A DNA stretch of 15,182 nucleotides, taken from positions 1 to 15,182 of the forward strand of contig JBFJVZ010000163.1 in the NCBI GenBank assembly GCA_041623895.1. The letters run 5' to 3'. This document shows, one piece after another, positions 8,585 through 15,182 of this stretch (position 1 is the stretch's first letter; every line of letters starts with the position of its first letter). Both the position numbers and the translations under genes were made by a program. The notes beneath the pieces were generated by a model that saw only the letters and a list, made by a program, of their open reading frames with translations, ran no database searches and was not told the origin of the DNA. The stretch comes from JBFJVZ01 sp041623895 (lineage in GTDB: Bacteria; Planctomycetota; Planctomycetia; Pirellulales; Pirellulaceae).

Positions 8585-9925
8585 ATGAAAATGAACTGCT
8601 CGCATCACTTTTCGCGGCGTGTTTTTCTCCGCGGGGCCGGCGTTACGGTCGCCTTGCCCTGGCTTGAATCGCAGAATGTTTGGGGCGATGAATCTACCAG
8701 CAGCCAGCCGGCCAGTGAGGCACCAGTGCGACTGGCCGTTGTTTTCTCGGGTAACGGATTTCATTCCAAAGAGTGGTGGGCCAAAGGCGAAGGAGGAGCA
8801 ATGGAGCTGGGCAAGGTGCTCGCTCCACTTGCGGAGTTCCGCGAGCAGCTGCTTTTTGTCCGCGGTCTGTACCACGAGGAGGCGCGTAAGGGAAACATCC
8901 ACAGCTCCCAAACCGGCAACCTGCTTTCGGGCGCGCCGATCGCTGCCGGCGGCGAGATTCGATCGGGTACCAGTTTCGATCAAGCCCTGGCGCAGACGTA
9001 CGGCCGTTCGACCAAAGTGCCAAGTCTGGTGCTGGGTTGCGAACGATCAAATCCGTCGGTGCACAAGAACTACTCGATGCTCTACAGTTCTCACATCTCA
9101 TGGAGCTCGCCGACCACACCGACTCCGCTGGAAGTTTACCCGGCACTGGCCTTCGATCGCTTGTTCAAAGACGACGCCACGCCAGCCGACAAGAGCGTGC
9201 TGGACGCCGTGTTGGCCGAAGCGAATGAGCTTCGCCGCCGCATCAGTCAAAGCGACCAGCAAAAGCTGGACGAGTATTTGAATTCGGTTCGCGAAGTCGA
9301 GCAGCGGATCGAGAACGCCGGCCGCCGTGGCGAGTTGCAGGGTTGGCGGCCGACTTTGGATAAGCCAAACATGCAGCGGCCCGCAGACGGAATACCACAG
9401 GATGTTGCTGAGCACATGCGATTGATGTGTGACATTCTTGTGCTGGGATTCCAAACCGACACCACACGCATCACGACGCTGAAGCTGAACAATGATCACA
9501 GCGCTTTGCGTTTTCCGAATTTGAATTCTGTGGAGCGGACAGGACAGGGGATCGATTACATGATCCACCATCTGCTCTCGCATTCCGACGGCCAGGATTG
9601 GTTGCAAGTGAATCAGTTCTTCATGGAACAGATCGCCTACCTTGCTCGCAAGCTGGACGCGATCCAGGAAGGCTCACGCACGCTTTTGGATAATACGATG
9701 CTGCTGTCGTGTTCCAGCATGATGGCTGGCGCGAAGCACGACAACGACCAGCTTCCTGTGCTACTGCTGGGCGGGGGCGGTGGACGCATCCGTGGTGGTC
9801 GCGTGCTTGACTACAAAGACCAGCCGGAGCGCCAGTTGTGTCGACTGTATCTAAGTATGATGAATAAGATGGGTCTGAGACGCGAAAAGTTCGGCGATGC
9901 AACGCAACCGCTGGCCGAAGTGTAA
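8585..9925 (+). CDS. DUF1552 (HXXSHH family) protein with Tat signal
   Basis: The protein has 446 residues from the ATG at 8585. The N-terminus carries SRRVFLRG (residues 10-17) followed by a short hydrophobic stretch GVTVALPWL, a twin-arginine export signal, so the protein should leave the cytoplasm already folded. Family landmarks are FSGNGFHSKEWW near residue 56, LNNDHSALRFPN near 300, and the tail LLLGGGGGRIRGGR. The name-giving HXXSHH motif reads HLLSHS at 329-334, so the final histidine is replaced by serine. No function is established for the family. It usually sits beside a DUF1592-type gene, as here, and the two products are presumed to work together. AGGA at 8572-8575, nine bases before the ATG, supports this start. 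In-frame ATGs at 8555 and 8591 are alternatives; 8555 is preceded by GAGGGA from a repeat. Confidence 0.88.
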   Translation: MKMNCSHHFSRRVFLRGAGVTVALPWLESQNVWGDESTSSQPASEAPVRLAVVFSGNGFHSKEWWAKGEGGAMELGKVLAPLAEFREQLLFVRGLYHEEARKGNIHSSQTGNLLSGAPIAAGGEIRSGTSFDQALAQTYGRSTKVPSLVLGCERSNPSVHKNYSMLYSSHISWSSPTTPTPLEVYPALAFDRLFKDDATPADKSVLDAVLAEANELRRRISQSDQQKLDEYLNSVREVEQRIENAGRRGELQGWRPTLDKPNMQRPADGIPQDVAEHMRLMCDILVLGFQTDTTRITTLKLNNDHSALRFPNLNSVERTGQGIDYMIHHLLSHSDGQDWLQVNQFFMEQIAYLARKLDAIQEGSRTLLDNTMLLSCSSMMAGAKHDNDQLPVLLLGGGGGRIRGGRVLDYKDQPERQLCRLYLSMMNKMGLRREKFGDATQPLAEV

Positions 9926-9933
9926 CGGGGCTT

Positions 9934-10016
9934 GTTTCAAAAGGGGTCTGACCCCGGCAGGCCGAATTTTCCCGAATCAATCAGTGCCCTCCAAAGGGTC
10001 AGCCCCCTTTGAAAAC
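9934..10016. repeat. REP-like imperfect inverted repeat around GGGGTCTGACCCC
   Basis: The left arm (9934-9955) contains the small palindrome GGGGTC-T-GACCCC at 9943-9955, preceded by TTTCAAAA. The right arm (9993-10016) reads AAAGGGTCAGCCCCC then TTTGAAAAC and is an imperfect reverse complement of the left. The element fills most of the gap between the DUF1552 stop and the next start. The motif resembles short mobile palindromes often spread by REP-associated IS200-like transposases. No transposase lies in the window, so it would be a non-autonomous copy, and it could also form an RNA hairpin between the two gene pairs. Confidence 0.65.
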
Positions 10017-10031
10017 AAAGCTTCGAGACGC

Positions 10032-12968
10032 ATGATTCCAAGGACACCAGAGCCGATCGCGACCGCGGCATTCGTCGTTCTGATTTCACTTCTGTTTGCG
10101 AATCTTGGCAACGCGGCCGATACCGCAGCGTTCGAATTCTTTGAAAAACAGGTGCGGCCGTTGTTGGTCGCGCGGTGTTACCAATGCCACAGCGGCAAAA
10201 AAGCGGGTGGAGGCTTGTCGCTGGAGACTGCCCAAGGATGGCGAACAGGCGGTGAAAGCGGCGCGGCGATTGTTGTCGGCAAACCCGATCAAAGTTTGCT
10301 GATTGATGCCATCAACTACGGCTCGCTGGAGATGCCGCCACCAGATGCTGGCGGGAGATTACCGGCCGACGAGATCGAGATTTTAACCAGGTGGGTCGCG
10401 ATGGGAGCGCCGGACCCGCGCAGCCCCGGCGATTCGTTGGGTGGGATGAGTCTGGAAGAAGCGAAATCGTGGTGGGCCTTTCAGCCATTGCCAAACGTTG
10501 CGTCGCTTCCGACGCCAGAGCAAATCGACCAATTCCTGCAACGTAAACATCAGCAGTGCGGGCTGACGGCCGCACAACCCGCGGACAAACGCACATTGAT
10601 TCGGCGCGCCACCTACGATCTGACGGGACTGCCCCCGACAGCGGAGGAAGTCGACGCGTTTCTGGCCGATGATTCCGCAGCCGCATTTGACAAAGTGATC
10701 GACCGCTTGCTGGAATCACCGCAATACGGAGTTCGCTGGGGTCGGCATTGGTTAGACATTGTCCGCTATGCAGATACGGCTGGTGAAAATACCGATCGTC
10801 CCTTACCGCATGCGTGGCGGTATCGAAATTGGGTTCTGGACGCTTTCAACCGAGACTTGCCATTTGACGATTTTGTTCGCATGCAGATCTGCGGCGACAT
10901 CATCATGGCTGACGGTAACGAGCAGCAACGTGCCGAGGGCATCATCGCCACGGGCTACCTGGCCGTGGCACGTCGCTTCGGTCACGACATCGACAAAGAC
11001 ATCCACCTGATGCATGAAGATGTCATCGACAACATCGGCAAAAACTTTCTCGGGCTCACCTTGGGCTGCGCACGCTGTCACGATCACAAATACGATCCCA
11101 TCACTGCCAGCGACTACTACGCGCTGTATGGGATCTTTGGGAGTACGCGGTTTTCGTTTCCCGGTTGCGAACCGAAGGGTCAGCCGCGAGACCTGGTGCC
11201 GCTGATCGATAAAGCAAAAGTCGACGCGCTGACGGCCGAGTATCAAAAGAGACTTGAGGATTACGAGCGACCGATGCAAGTCGCGGCCAAGGAATCGCAA
11301 CGGTTGGGGGAACTGGCAGCCAAGACTTCTCGGATTCTCGCTTCAGCAACCGTCGGTGAAGGCAAATCGGTATCGCTGCACGAAACCGCTGGCGGCGAAT
11401 TGGATCGTATTGAAATGCATCAGGGCGATGTGTTGCAGTTGACGGTATTGCCCAACGACAATCACGGCGCCGACACGACGCGTATCGAGTGGGAAATCCA
11501 TAAGCGAGGTAGCGGTGAACAACGCTGGAATGTGTCCGATTTGATCCCGCGGTTGACTGCCGGCGGACCGGCGATCCTCGATCAGGGAGCGACATGGTGC
11601 TTCCTGGATGTCACCAAGGGCCCCGTGTTCTTGGCTGACAAAAAGTTAAACATTCAGCAAAAGCCAAGTCTGAGTGGGTGGGCTAAGGCCGACTTGCCTT
11701 CTGTCACGGTCAATGCATCCAGTGAACCAGTGTCTGTGTGGACGACGCTACCTGCCAACGCTTTCTTTGTTCACCCGGGTCCAAAGCAAGACGTCTCTGT
11801 CGCCTGGGTCTGCCCCGCCGACGGTGAGTATCAGGTTCGAGGTCTGGTTGCTGATGCCCATCCGGCTGGACTGGATGGCGTTTCGTTTCGGTTTCAGCAC
11901 TTCACGTCGGCTGAACTTGGCGAGGGATTGATCGCACTTGGTAAATTGGCTGCTGCTGCAAAACCACCGCGTCCCGCACCACCGGCAATTCCCGTCGCCT
12001 ACGCCGTTGCCGAAGGAAAACCAATGGATGCGCGGCTGCAACAACGCGGCGATCCGGAACAACTTGGTGACCAGATCGGGCGTCGCTGGTTGTCCGTCTT
12101 TGGCGGCGAGAAGATTGCGTCGCAAAGCGGTAGTGGACGACGCGAACTTGCCGGCTGGATCGTCGAGCATCCCTTGTTCGCACGCGTCATGGTCAATCGT
12201 ATCTGGCAGTGGCACTTTGGTCGCGGACTGGTTGCGACTGCTAACGATTTCGGTTCGCGTGGCGAGCCACCCACACATCGTGAACTGCTCGATTGGCTGG
12301 CTGCACAATTTCGCTCTGGTGGGTATCGGATCAAACCGCTGCATCGAATGATCATGAAGTCGGCGGCGTACCAGCGAGGCAAAACGGCCGGTGCTTTGCT
12401 GGCCGAGCAAGATCCGGACAATCGCTGGCTGGCCCGTTTTTCGCCGCGGCGATTGACGGCAGAGGAAATCCGCGACAGTCTGCTGGTGGCAAGCGGACAA
12501 CTTGATCTTTCCTTTGGCCAGGCCCATCCGTTTCCAGCGGCAGCCAGCTGGAATTACACGCAACACAATCCTTTCAATGCCGTTTACGACAACAATCGAC
12601 GTAGCGTCTTTATGATGGTTCAGCGACAGCGGCGGCATCCGTTCTTGGCGCTCTTTGACGGCGCCGACCCCAACTCCAGCACTGCCGCCCGACAATCAAC
12701 CACCGTGCCAACTCAATCGCTGTACTTTTTGAACGATCCCTTTTTTCATCAGCAGGCCGCCGGGTTCGTAGAATCGATCGGGGACGTGGCGGATCAAGCG
12801 ACTGGAGTACAGCGTGCATTCCGGCGTTTGTTACAGCGGCAACCGACGGCCAATGAAATGAAGATTGCCAATCGTCTGCTATCACAATATCCAGGCGAAA
12901 CGACGGAGAAATGGTCAGCGTACGCCCGTGTGTTGATGGCTACGAACGAGTTTTTGTATGTGGATTAG
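10032..12968 (+). CDS. Secreted planctomycete haem-c protein: PSCyt1-PSCyt2(DUF1549)-beta module-PSD1(DUF1553)
   Basis: The protein has 978 residues from the ATG at 10032. A clear Sec signal peptide (hydrophobic segment about 11-22, cleavage after NLGNA near 28) fixes the start; a frame extension back to 9897 would run through the preceding gene's end and a repeat. PSCyt1 covers about 33-125 with CYQCH at 49-53. PSCyt2/DUF1549 covers about 165-385 with DLTGLPPT, RWGRHWLD and a second haem motif, CARCHDHKYDP, from 346. A helical, charged linker (about 395-435) leads to a beta-rich region in which GDVLQL and DNHGADTT (about 459-495) precede FFVHPGPK (about 578-625). PSD1/DUF1553 fills about 660-960 with VMVNRIWQWHFGRGLV and SPRRLTAEEIRDSLL. 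Two c-type haems are expected. No reaction is established for the family; extracytoplasmic redox or degradative roles are guesses. It is third in the operon and pairs with the DUF1501 gene 91 bases downstream, the common planctomycete arrangement. Confidence 0.92.
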   Translation: MIPRTPEPIATAAFVVLISLLFANLGNAADTAAFEFFEKQVRPLLVARCYQCHSGKKAGGGLSLETAQGWRTGGESGAAIVVGKPDQSLLIDAINYGSLEMPPPDAGGRLPADEIEILTRWVAMGAPDPRSPGDSLGGMSLEEAKSWWAFQPLPNVASLPTPEQIDQFLQRKHQQCGLTAAQPADKRTLIRRATYDLTGLPPTAEEVDAFLADDSAAAFDKVIDRLLESPQYGVRWGRHWLDIVRYADTAGENTDRPLPHAWRYRNWVLDAFNRDLPFDDFVRMQICGDIIMADGNEQQRAEGIIATGYLAVARRFGHDIDKDIHLMHEDVIDNIGKNFLGLTLGCARCHDHKYDPITASDYYALYGIFGSTRFSFPGCEPKGQPRDLVPLIDKAKVDALTAEYQKRLEDYERPMQVAAKESQRLGELAAKTSRILASATVGEGKSVSLHETAGGELDRIEMHQGDVLQLTVLPNDNHGADTTRIEWEIHKRGSGEQRWNVSDLIPRLTAGGPAILDQGATWCFLDVTKGPVFLADKKLNIQQKPSLSGWAKADLPSVTVNASSEPVSVWTTLPANAFFVHPGPKQDVSVAWVCPADGEYQVRGLVADAHPAGLDGVSFRFQHFTSAELGEGLIALGKLAAAAKPPRPAPPAIPVAYAVAEGKPMDARLQQRGDPEQLGDQIGRRWLSVFGGEKIASQSGSGRRELAGWIVEHPLFARVMVNRIWQWHFGRGLVATANDFGSRGEPPTHRELLDWLAAQFRSGGYRIKPLHRMIMKSAAYQRGKTAGALLAEQDPDNRWLARFSPRRLTAEEIRDSLLVASGQLDLSFGQAHPFPAAASWNYTQHNPFNAVYDNNRRSVFMMVQRQRRHPFLALFDGADPNSSTAARQSTTVPTQSLYFLNDPFFHQQAAGFVESIGDVADQATGVQRAFRRLLQRQPTANEMKIANRLLSQYPGETTEKWSAYARVLMATNEFLYVD

Positions 12969-12994
12969 TTAGTTGCTGCCTCGCAAAACCGTAC

Positions 12995-13057
12995 CTCGCC
13001 CTTGGCGTCGCGTTAAACGAACAATTGCCTTGCCTTTGGCGTCGGGTTAAACGAATA
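12995..13057 (+). repeat. Two tandem 29-bp direct repeats
   Basis: Copies at 12995-13023 and 13029-13057 match at 25 of 29 positions and share the cores TTGGCGTCG and GTTAAACGAA. They fill the gap between the PSD1 gene and the DUF1501 gene, and the second copy ends two bases before the DUF1501 ATG. They replace any normal ribosome binding site there. They may be a short dispersed repeat or a regulatory site. Confidence 0.65.
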
Positions 13058-13059
13058 CG

Positions 13060-14448
13060 ATGAATCCTAGTCCCAGCCGTCGATCACTTTTGCGTTCCGC
13101 TGTTGTCGGTTCGCTGATCTTTCCCGGCGTCGTGCAGCAATTGCTAGCTGACAGCGGTGATCCGTTGGCGGCGCGGCAGCCTCATTTTCCTCCGCGTGCA
13201 AAGAACATTATTTTCTTGTTCATGACTGGCGGCGTCTCGCACGTCGATACCTTCGACCCCAAGCCGGCATTGCACCGCGACGTCGGCAAGGAGATCAAAG
13301 CTGATCACCCGGAAATCAAAGACCGACCGGGCTACGAGCGGATCTTCCTGAAAGAACCTCAGTGGAAGTTTTCCCCGCACGGGCAGTGCGGCACCGAAGT
13401 CAGTACGCTGTTTCCGCATCTGGCGACGTGCGTTGATGATATTGCCATGATACGTTCGATGCACACGTCCCACTCAAATCACTACAACGCAACCTTGGGC
13501 ATGCATACCGGATCTTTCGCGTTTTCGCGACCGAGTCTTGGTGCCTGGATCAGCTACGGACTCGGTACGTTGAATCGTAACCTGCCTGGATTTGTCGTCA
13601 TTGCACCGCGGCAAACGTACGCCGGAACACAGGTATACTCCAGCGACTTTCTTCCCGCGGCGCACCAGGGAACGCTGGTGGTCCCCGGCGCCGAGCCGAT
13701 CGCGAATGTCAATCCACGAGTTTCCACGGATCGCCAACGATTGGAACTCGAGGCCCTGCAGGCAATGAATCAAATTCATCTCCAAACCCACTCCGAAGAT
13801 GCCGGCTTGTCGGCGCGAATGCGATCTTTCGAGACCGCGTTTGGAATGCAGATGGCCGTCCCCGATGCTTTTGATTTCTCTGAAGAATCCACGAAGACGC
13901 TCAGCAGCTACGGTTTGCAGCCCGGACAGACAAATGGCTTCGGCTGGCAGTGCCTTGCTGCTCGGCGTCTGATTGAGCGGGGCGTGCGTTTTGTTGAACT
14001 GATCGACACCGGATCATCAGGAAATTGGGATGCGCATGGCGACATGATGACGCATGTTGCTTTGGCAAAAAATGTCGACCAGCCGATCGCGGCCTTGCTG
14101 AAAGACCTGAAACAACGCGGCATGTTGCAAGAAACGTTGGTTGTCTGGACGACCGAGTTCGGACGCACACCATTTAACAATAAGGCTGACGCCAAAGGCC
14201 GTGAGCATCATCCTTGGGCATTCTCCTCCTGGATGGCAGGTGCGGGAGTGAAATCGGGAATGGTTCACGGCTCCAGCGATCAGTACGGGCTACGAGCGGT
14301 CGAACAACCGGTGCATGTTCACGACTTTCACGCCACAATCCTGCACCTGATGGGATTCGATCACGAGCGACTCGTTTTTCGACATGGGGGGCGTGACTAT
14401 CGGTTGACCGATGTACACGGAAACTTGGTCGAAGACATCCTTGCTTGA
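13060..14448 (+). CDS. DUF1501 protein with Tat signal
   Basis: The protein has 462 residues. SRRSLLRSAVVGSL (6-19) is a twin-arginine export signal, which supports the ATG at 13060 although no ribosome binding site is visible. Conserved family signatures are FMTGGVSHVDTFDPKP (54-69), MHTSHSNHYNATLGMHTG, WDAHGDMM, WTTEFGRTP (363-371) and GREHHPW (H383, H384). DUF1501 proteins are generally placed near the alkaline phosphatase/sulfatase superfamily, in which such Asp and His residues bind metal. A hydrolase fold is therefore plausible, but no substrate can be named. Length is normal and the gene looks intact. It is the last gene of the four-gene operon and the usual partner of the PSCyt2/PSD1 protein encoded just upstream. 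Confidence 0.92.
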   Translation: MNPSPSRRSLLRSAVVGSLIFPGVVQQLLADSGDPLAARQPHFPPRAKNIIFLFMTGGVSHVDTFDPKPALHRDVGKEIKADHPEIKDRPGYERIFLKEPQWKFSPHGQCGTEVSTLFPHLATCVDDIAMIRSMHTSHSNHYNATLGMHTGSFAFSRPSLGAWISYGLGTLNRNLPGFVVIAPRQTYAGTQVYSSDFLPAAHQGTLVVPGAEPIANVNPRVSTDRQRLELEALQAMNQIHLQTHSEDAGLSARMRSFETAFGMQMAVPDAFDFSEESTKTLSSYGLQPGQTNGFGWQCLAARRLIERGVRFVELIDTGSSGNWDAHGDMMTHVALAKNVDQPIAALLKDLKQRGMLQETLVVWTTEFGRTPFNNKADAKGREHHPWAFSSWMAGAGVKSGMVHGSSDQYGLRAVEQPVHVHDFHATILHLMGFDHERLVFRHGGRDYRLTDVHGNLVEDILA

Positions 14449-14594
14449 TGAAATCCTGAGTTTTCCACCAGTAAACACTTGTCGACTGACGGCTCAGATT
14501 CTTCCTGTTTTCTCGGTTAGAAAGTTCGTCCGTCGAGAAACTTCCCAAGAAACTTCGCTCTGTGGCTTGTTTGGGGGGCAAGCAAGAAGGTAAC

Positions 14595-15053
14595 ATGGTC
14601 CGATCATCCGTCAAGATGACCTGCCTACCTGAACGGAATCCCACCCAATCCCCGCCTCACCACGTAACCATGTCCAACTACGTGCCTCCCCGGTTGGTAT
14701 TGCTGGTCGAAGACAGCTTCATCAATCGCAAGCTGATGGGAGTGATGCTGGAACACGAGGGGTGTAAGACAACCTTTGCCATGAACGGCGCCGAAGCGGT
14801 GGAACGGTTCAGGCAAGAGTGCTTTGATCTGATTCTGATGGATATCCAGATGCCAGTCATGGATGGACTCGAGGCGACCCGGATCATACGTGAACACGAA
14901 ATATCGACCGGTCAGCACACTCCAATCGTCGCCGTGACCGCCGGCATGGATCGGGACAGTTGCTTGGCAGCCGGGATGGACGACTACATTGCCAAGCCGG
15001 TTAGAGTTGACCTCTTACACGAGATTCTGTCACGGATCTTCTGTAACGCATAG
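14595..15053 (+). CDS. Stand-alone CheY-like response regulator receiver
   Basis: The protein is essentially one receiver domain of about 120 residues with no output domain. With the ATG at 14595 it has 152 residues: acidic pocket E39-D40 in LLVEDS, phosphoacceptor D83 in LILMDIQMPVMDG, T115 in VAVTAG and K134 in IAKPV. All catalytic positions are present, so it should be phosphorylated by a histidine kinase or take part in a phosphorelay. The MDIQMPVMDG type is common in receivers of hybrid kinases. No kinase lies in the window. GAAGG at 14586-14590 supports the 14595 start, but residues 1-25 look unconserved; an ATG at 14670 would give a more typical 127-residue protein starting MSNYVPP. 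It lies 146 bases after the DUF1501 gene, so co-transcription with the operon is uncertain. Confidence 0.88.
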   Translation: MVRSSVKMTCLPERNPTQSPPHHVTMSNYVPPRLVLLVEDSFINRKLMGVMLEHEGCKTTFAMNGAEAVERFRQECFDLILMDIQMPVMDGLEATRIIREHEISTGQHTPIVAVTAGMDRDSCLAAGMDDYIAKPVRVDLLHEILSRIFCNA

Positions 15054-15128
15054 CGTCCAAGCAAATAGCTAGCATTGATGCGATTTGGGCTCTATGATCC
15101 TAGCGTTCGTGTTTGCCGTTTACCTGGT

Positions 15129-15182
15129 AACCCGAAGCGTGAGCGAGGGAATTGCGTGATTTGTCGCCTCGCTCACGCTTCG
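15129..15182. repeat. 16-bp perfect inverted repeat CGAAGCGTGAGCGAGG, touching the right edge
   Basis: CGAAGCGTGAGCGAGG at 15133-15148 and its exact reverse complement at 15167-15182 enclose an 18-base loop. The repeat may continue past the window. It starts 79 bases after the receiver gene, so it could act as a hairpin terminator, though no T-run is visible. A near-identical left arm at 8523-8545 shows it is a dispersed element. Confidence 0.75.

Noticed and set aside
9766..9786. G-rich tract as a possible G-quadruplex
   Set aside because: It encodes the glycine-rich LLLGGGGG stretch of the DUF1552 family, so coding constraint explains it.
11748..12695. Minus-strand open frame of 315 codons
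   Set aside because: It is fully antisense to the PSD1 region, whose motifs are unmistakable; no domain is seen in it.
1..15182. CRISPR array, tRNA, rRNA, integrase or transposase genes
   Set aside because: No regular repeat-spacer pattern, no cloverleaf-like sequence and no transposase or integrase motifs were found on either strand by eye.

Overview
The window looks like chromosomal DNA of a planctomycete, probably of the Pirellulales/Rhodopirellula type. The evidence is four large secreted proteins whose domain families are found mainly in Planctomycetes and are greatly expanded there: PSCyt1/PSCyt2/PSD1, DUF1587-DUF1595-DUF1592-DUF1588-DUF1585, DUF1552 (HXXSHH) and DUF1501. Weak or absent Shine-Dalgarno sequences and moderate GC fit this. 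The assignment rests on protein families only.

Layout. (1) Positions 1-1418, minus strand: the N-terminal part of a membrane-bound PAS-GGDEF-HD-GYP cyclic-di-GMP protein. The gene runs off the left edge inside the HD-GYP domain. (2) 1419-1956: a non-coding gap with nothing recognisable. (3) 1957-3930, minus strand: a membrane-anchored c-type cytochrome with eight CXXCH haem sites. (4) 3931-4299: a divergent intergenic region rich in palindromes. (5) 4300-14448, plus strand: four genes in a row with gaps of about 90-105 bases. The first two are a 1393-residue PSCyt1/DUF1587/DUF1592-type protein and a DUF1552 Tat substrate. The next two are a 978-residue PSCyt1/PSCyt2/PSD1 protein and a DUF1501 Tat substrate. 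(6) 14595-15053, plus strand: a stand-alone CheY-like receiver. (7) 15129-15182: an inverted repeat that reaches the right edge; a near-copy of one arm lies at 8523-8545.

How the genes may work together (inference): two planctomycete pairs, each made of a Sec-exported haem-c protein and a Tat-exported partner, are stacked in one probable operon. This operon diverges from an octahaem membrane cytochrome. Together the locus encodes up to 12 c-type haem sites (8+2+2), all outside the cytoplasm, which suggests a periplasmic or surface redox system whose substrate is unknown. The cyclic-di-GMP protein and the receiver at the two ends are signalling genes; nothing in the sequence ties them directly to the redox genes.

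The most unusual points are a beta-rich module shared by the two big proteins with its two halves in opposite order, a DUF1552 protein whose name-giving HXXSHH motif lacks its last histidine, a duplicated helical motif in the largest protein, and several different short repeat families in the gaps between genes.
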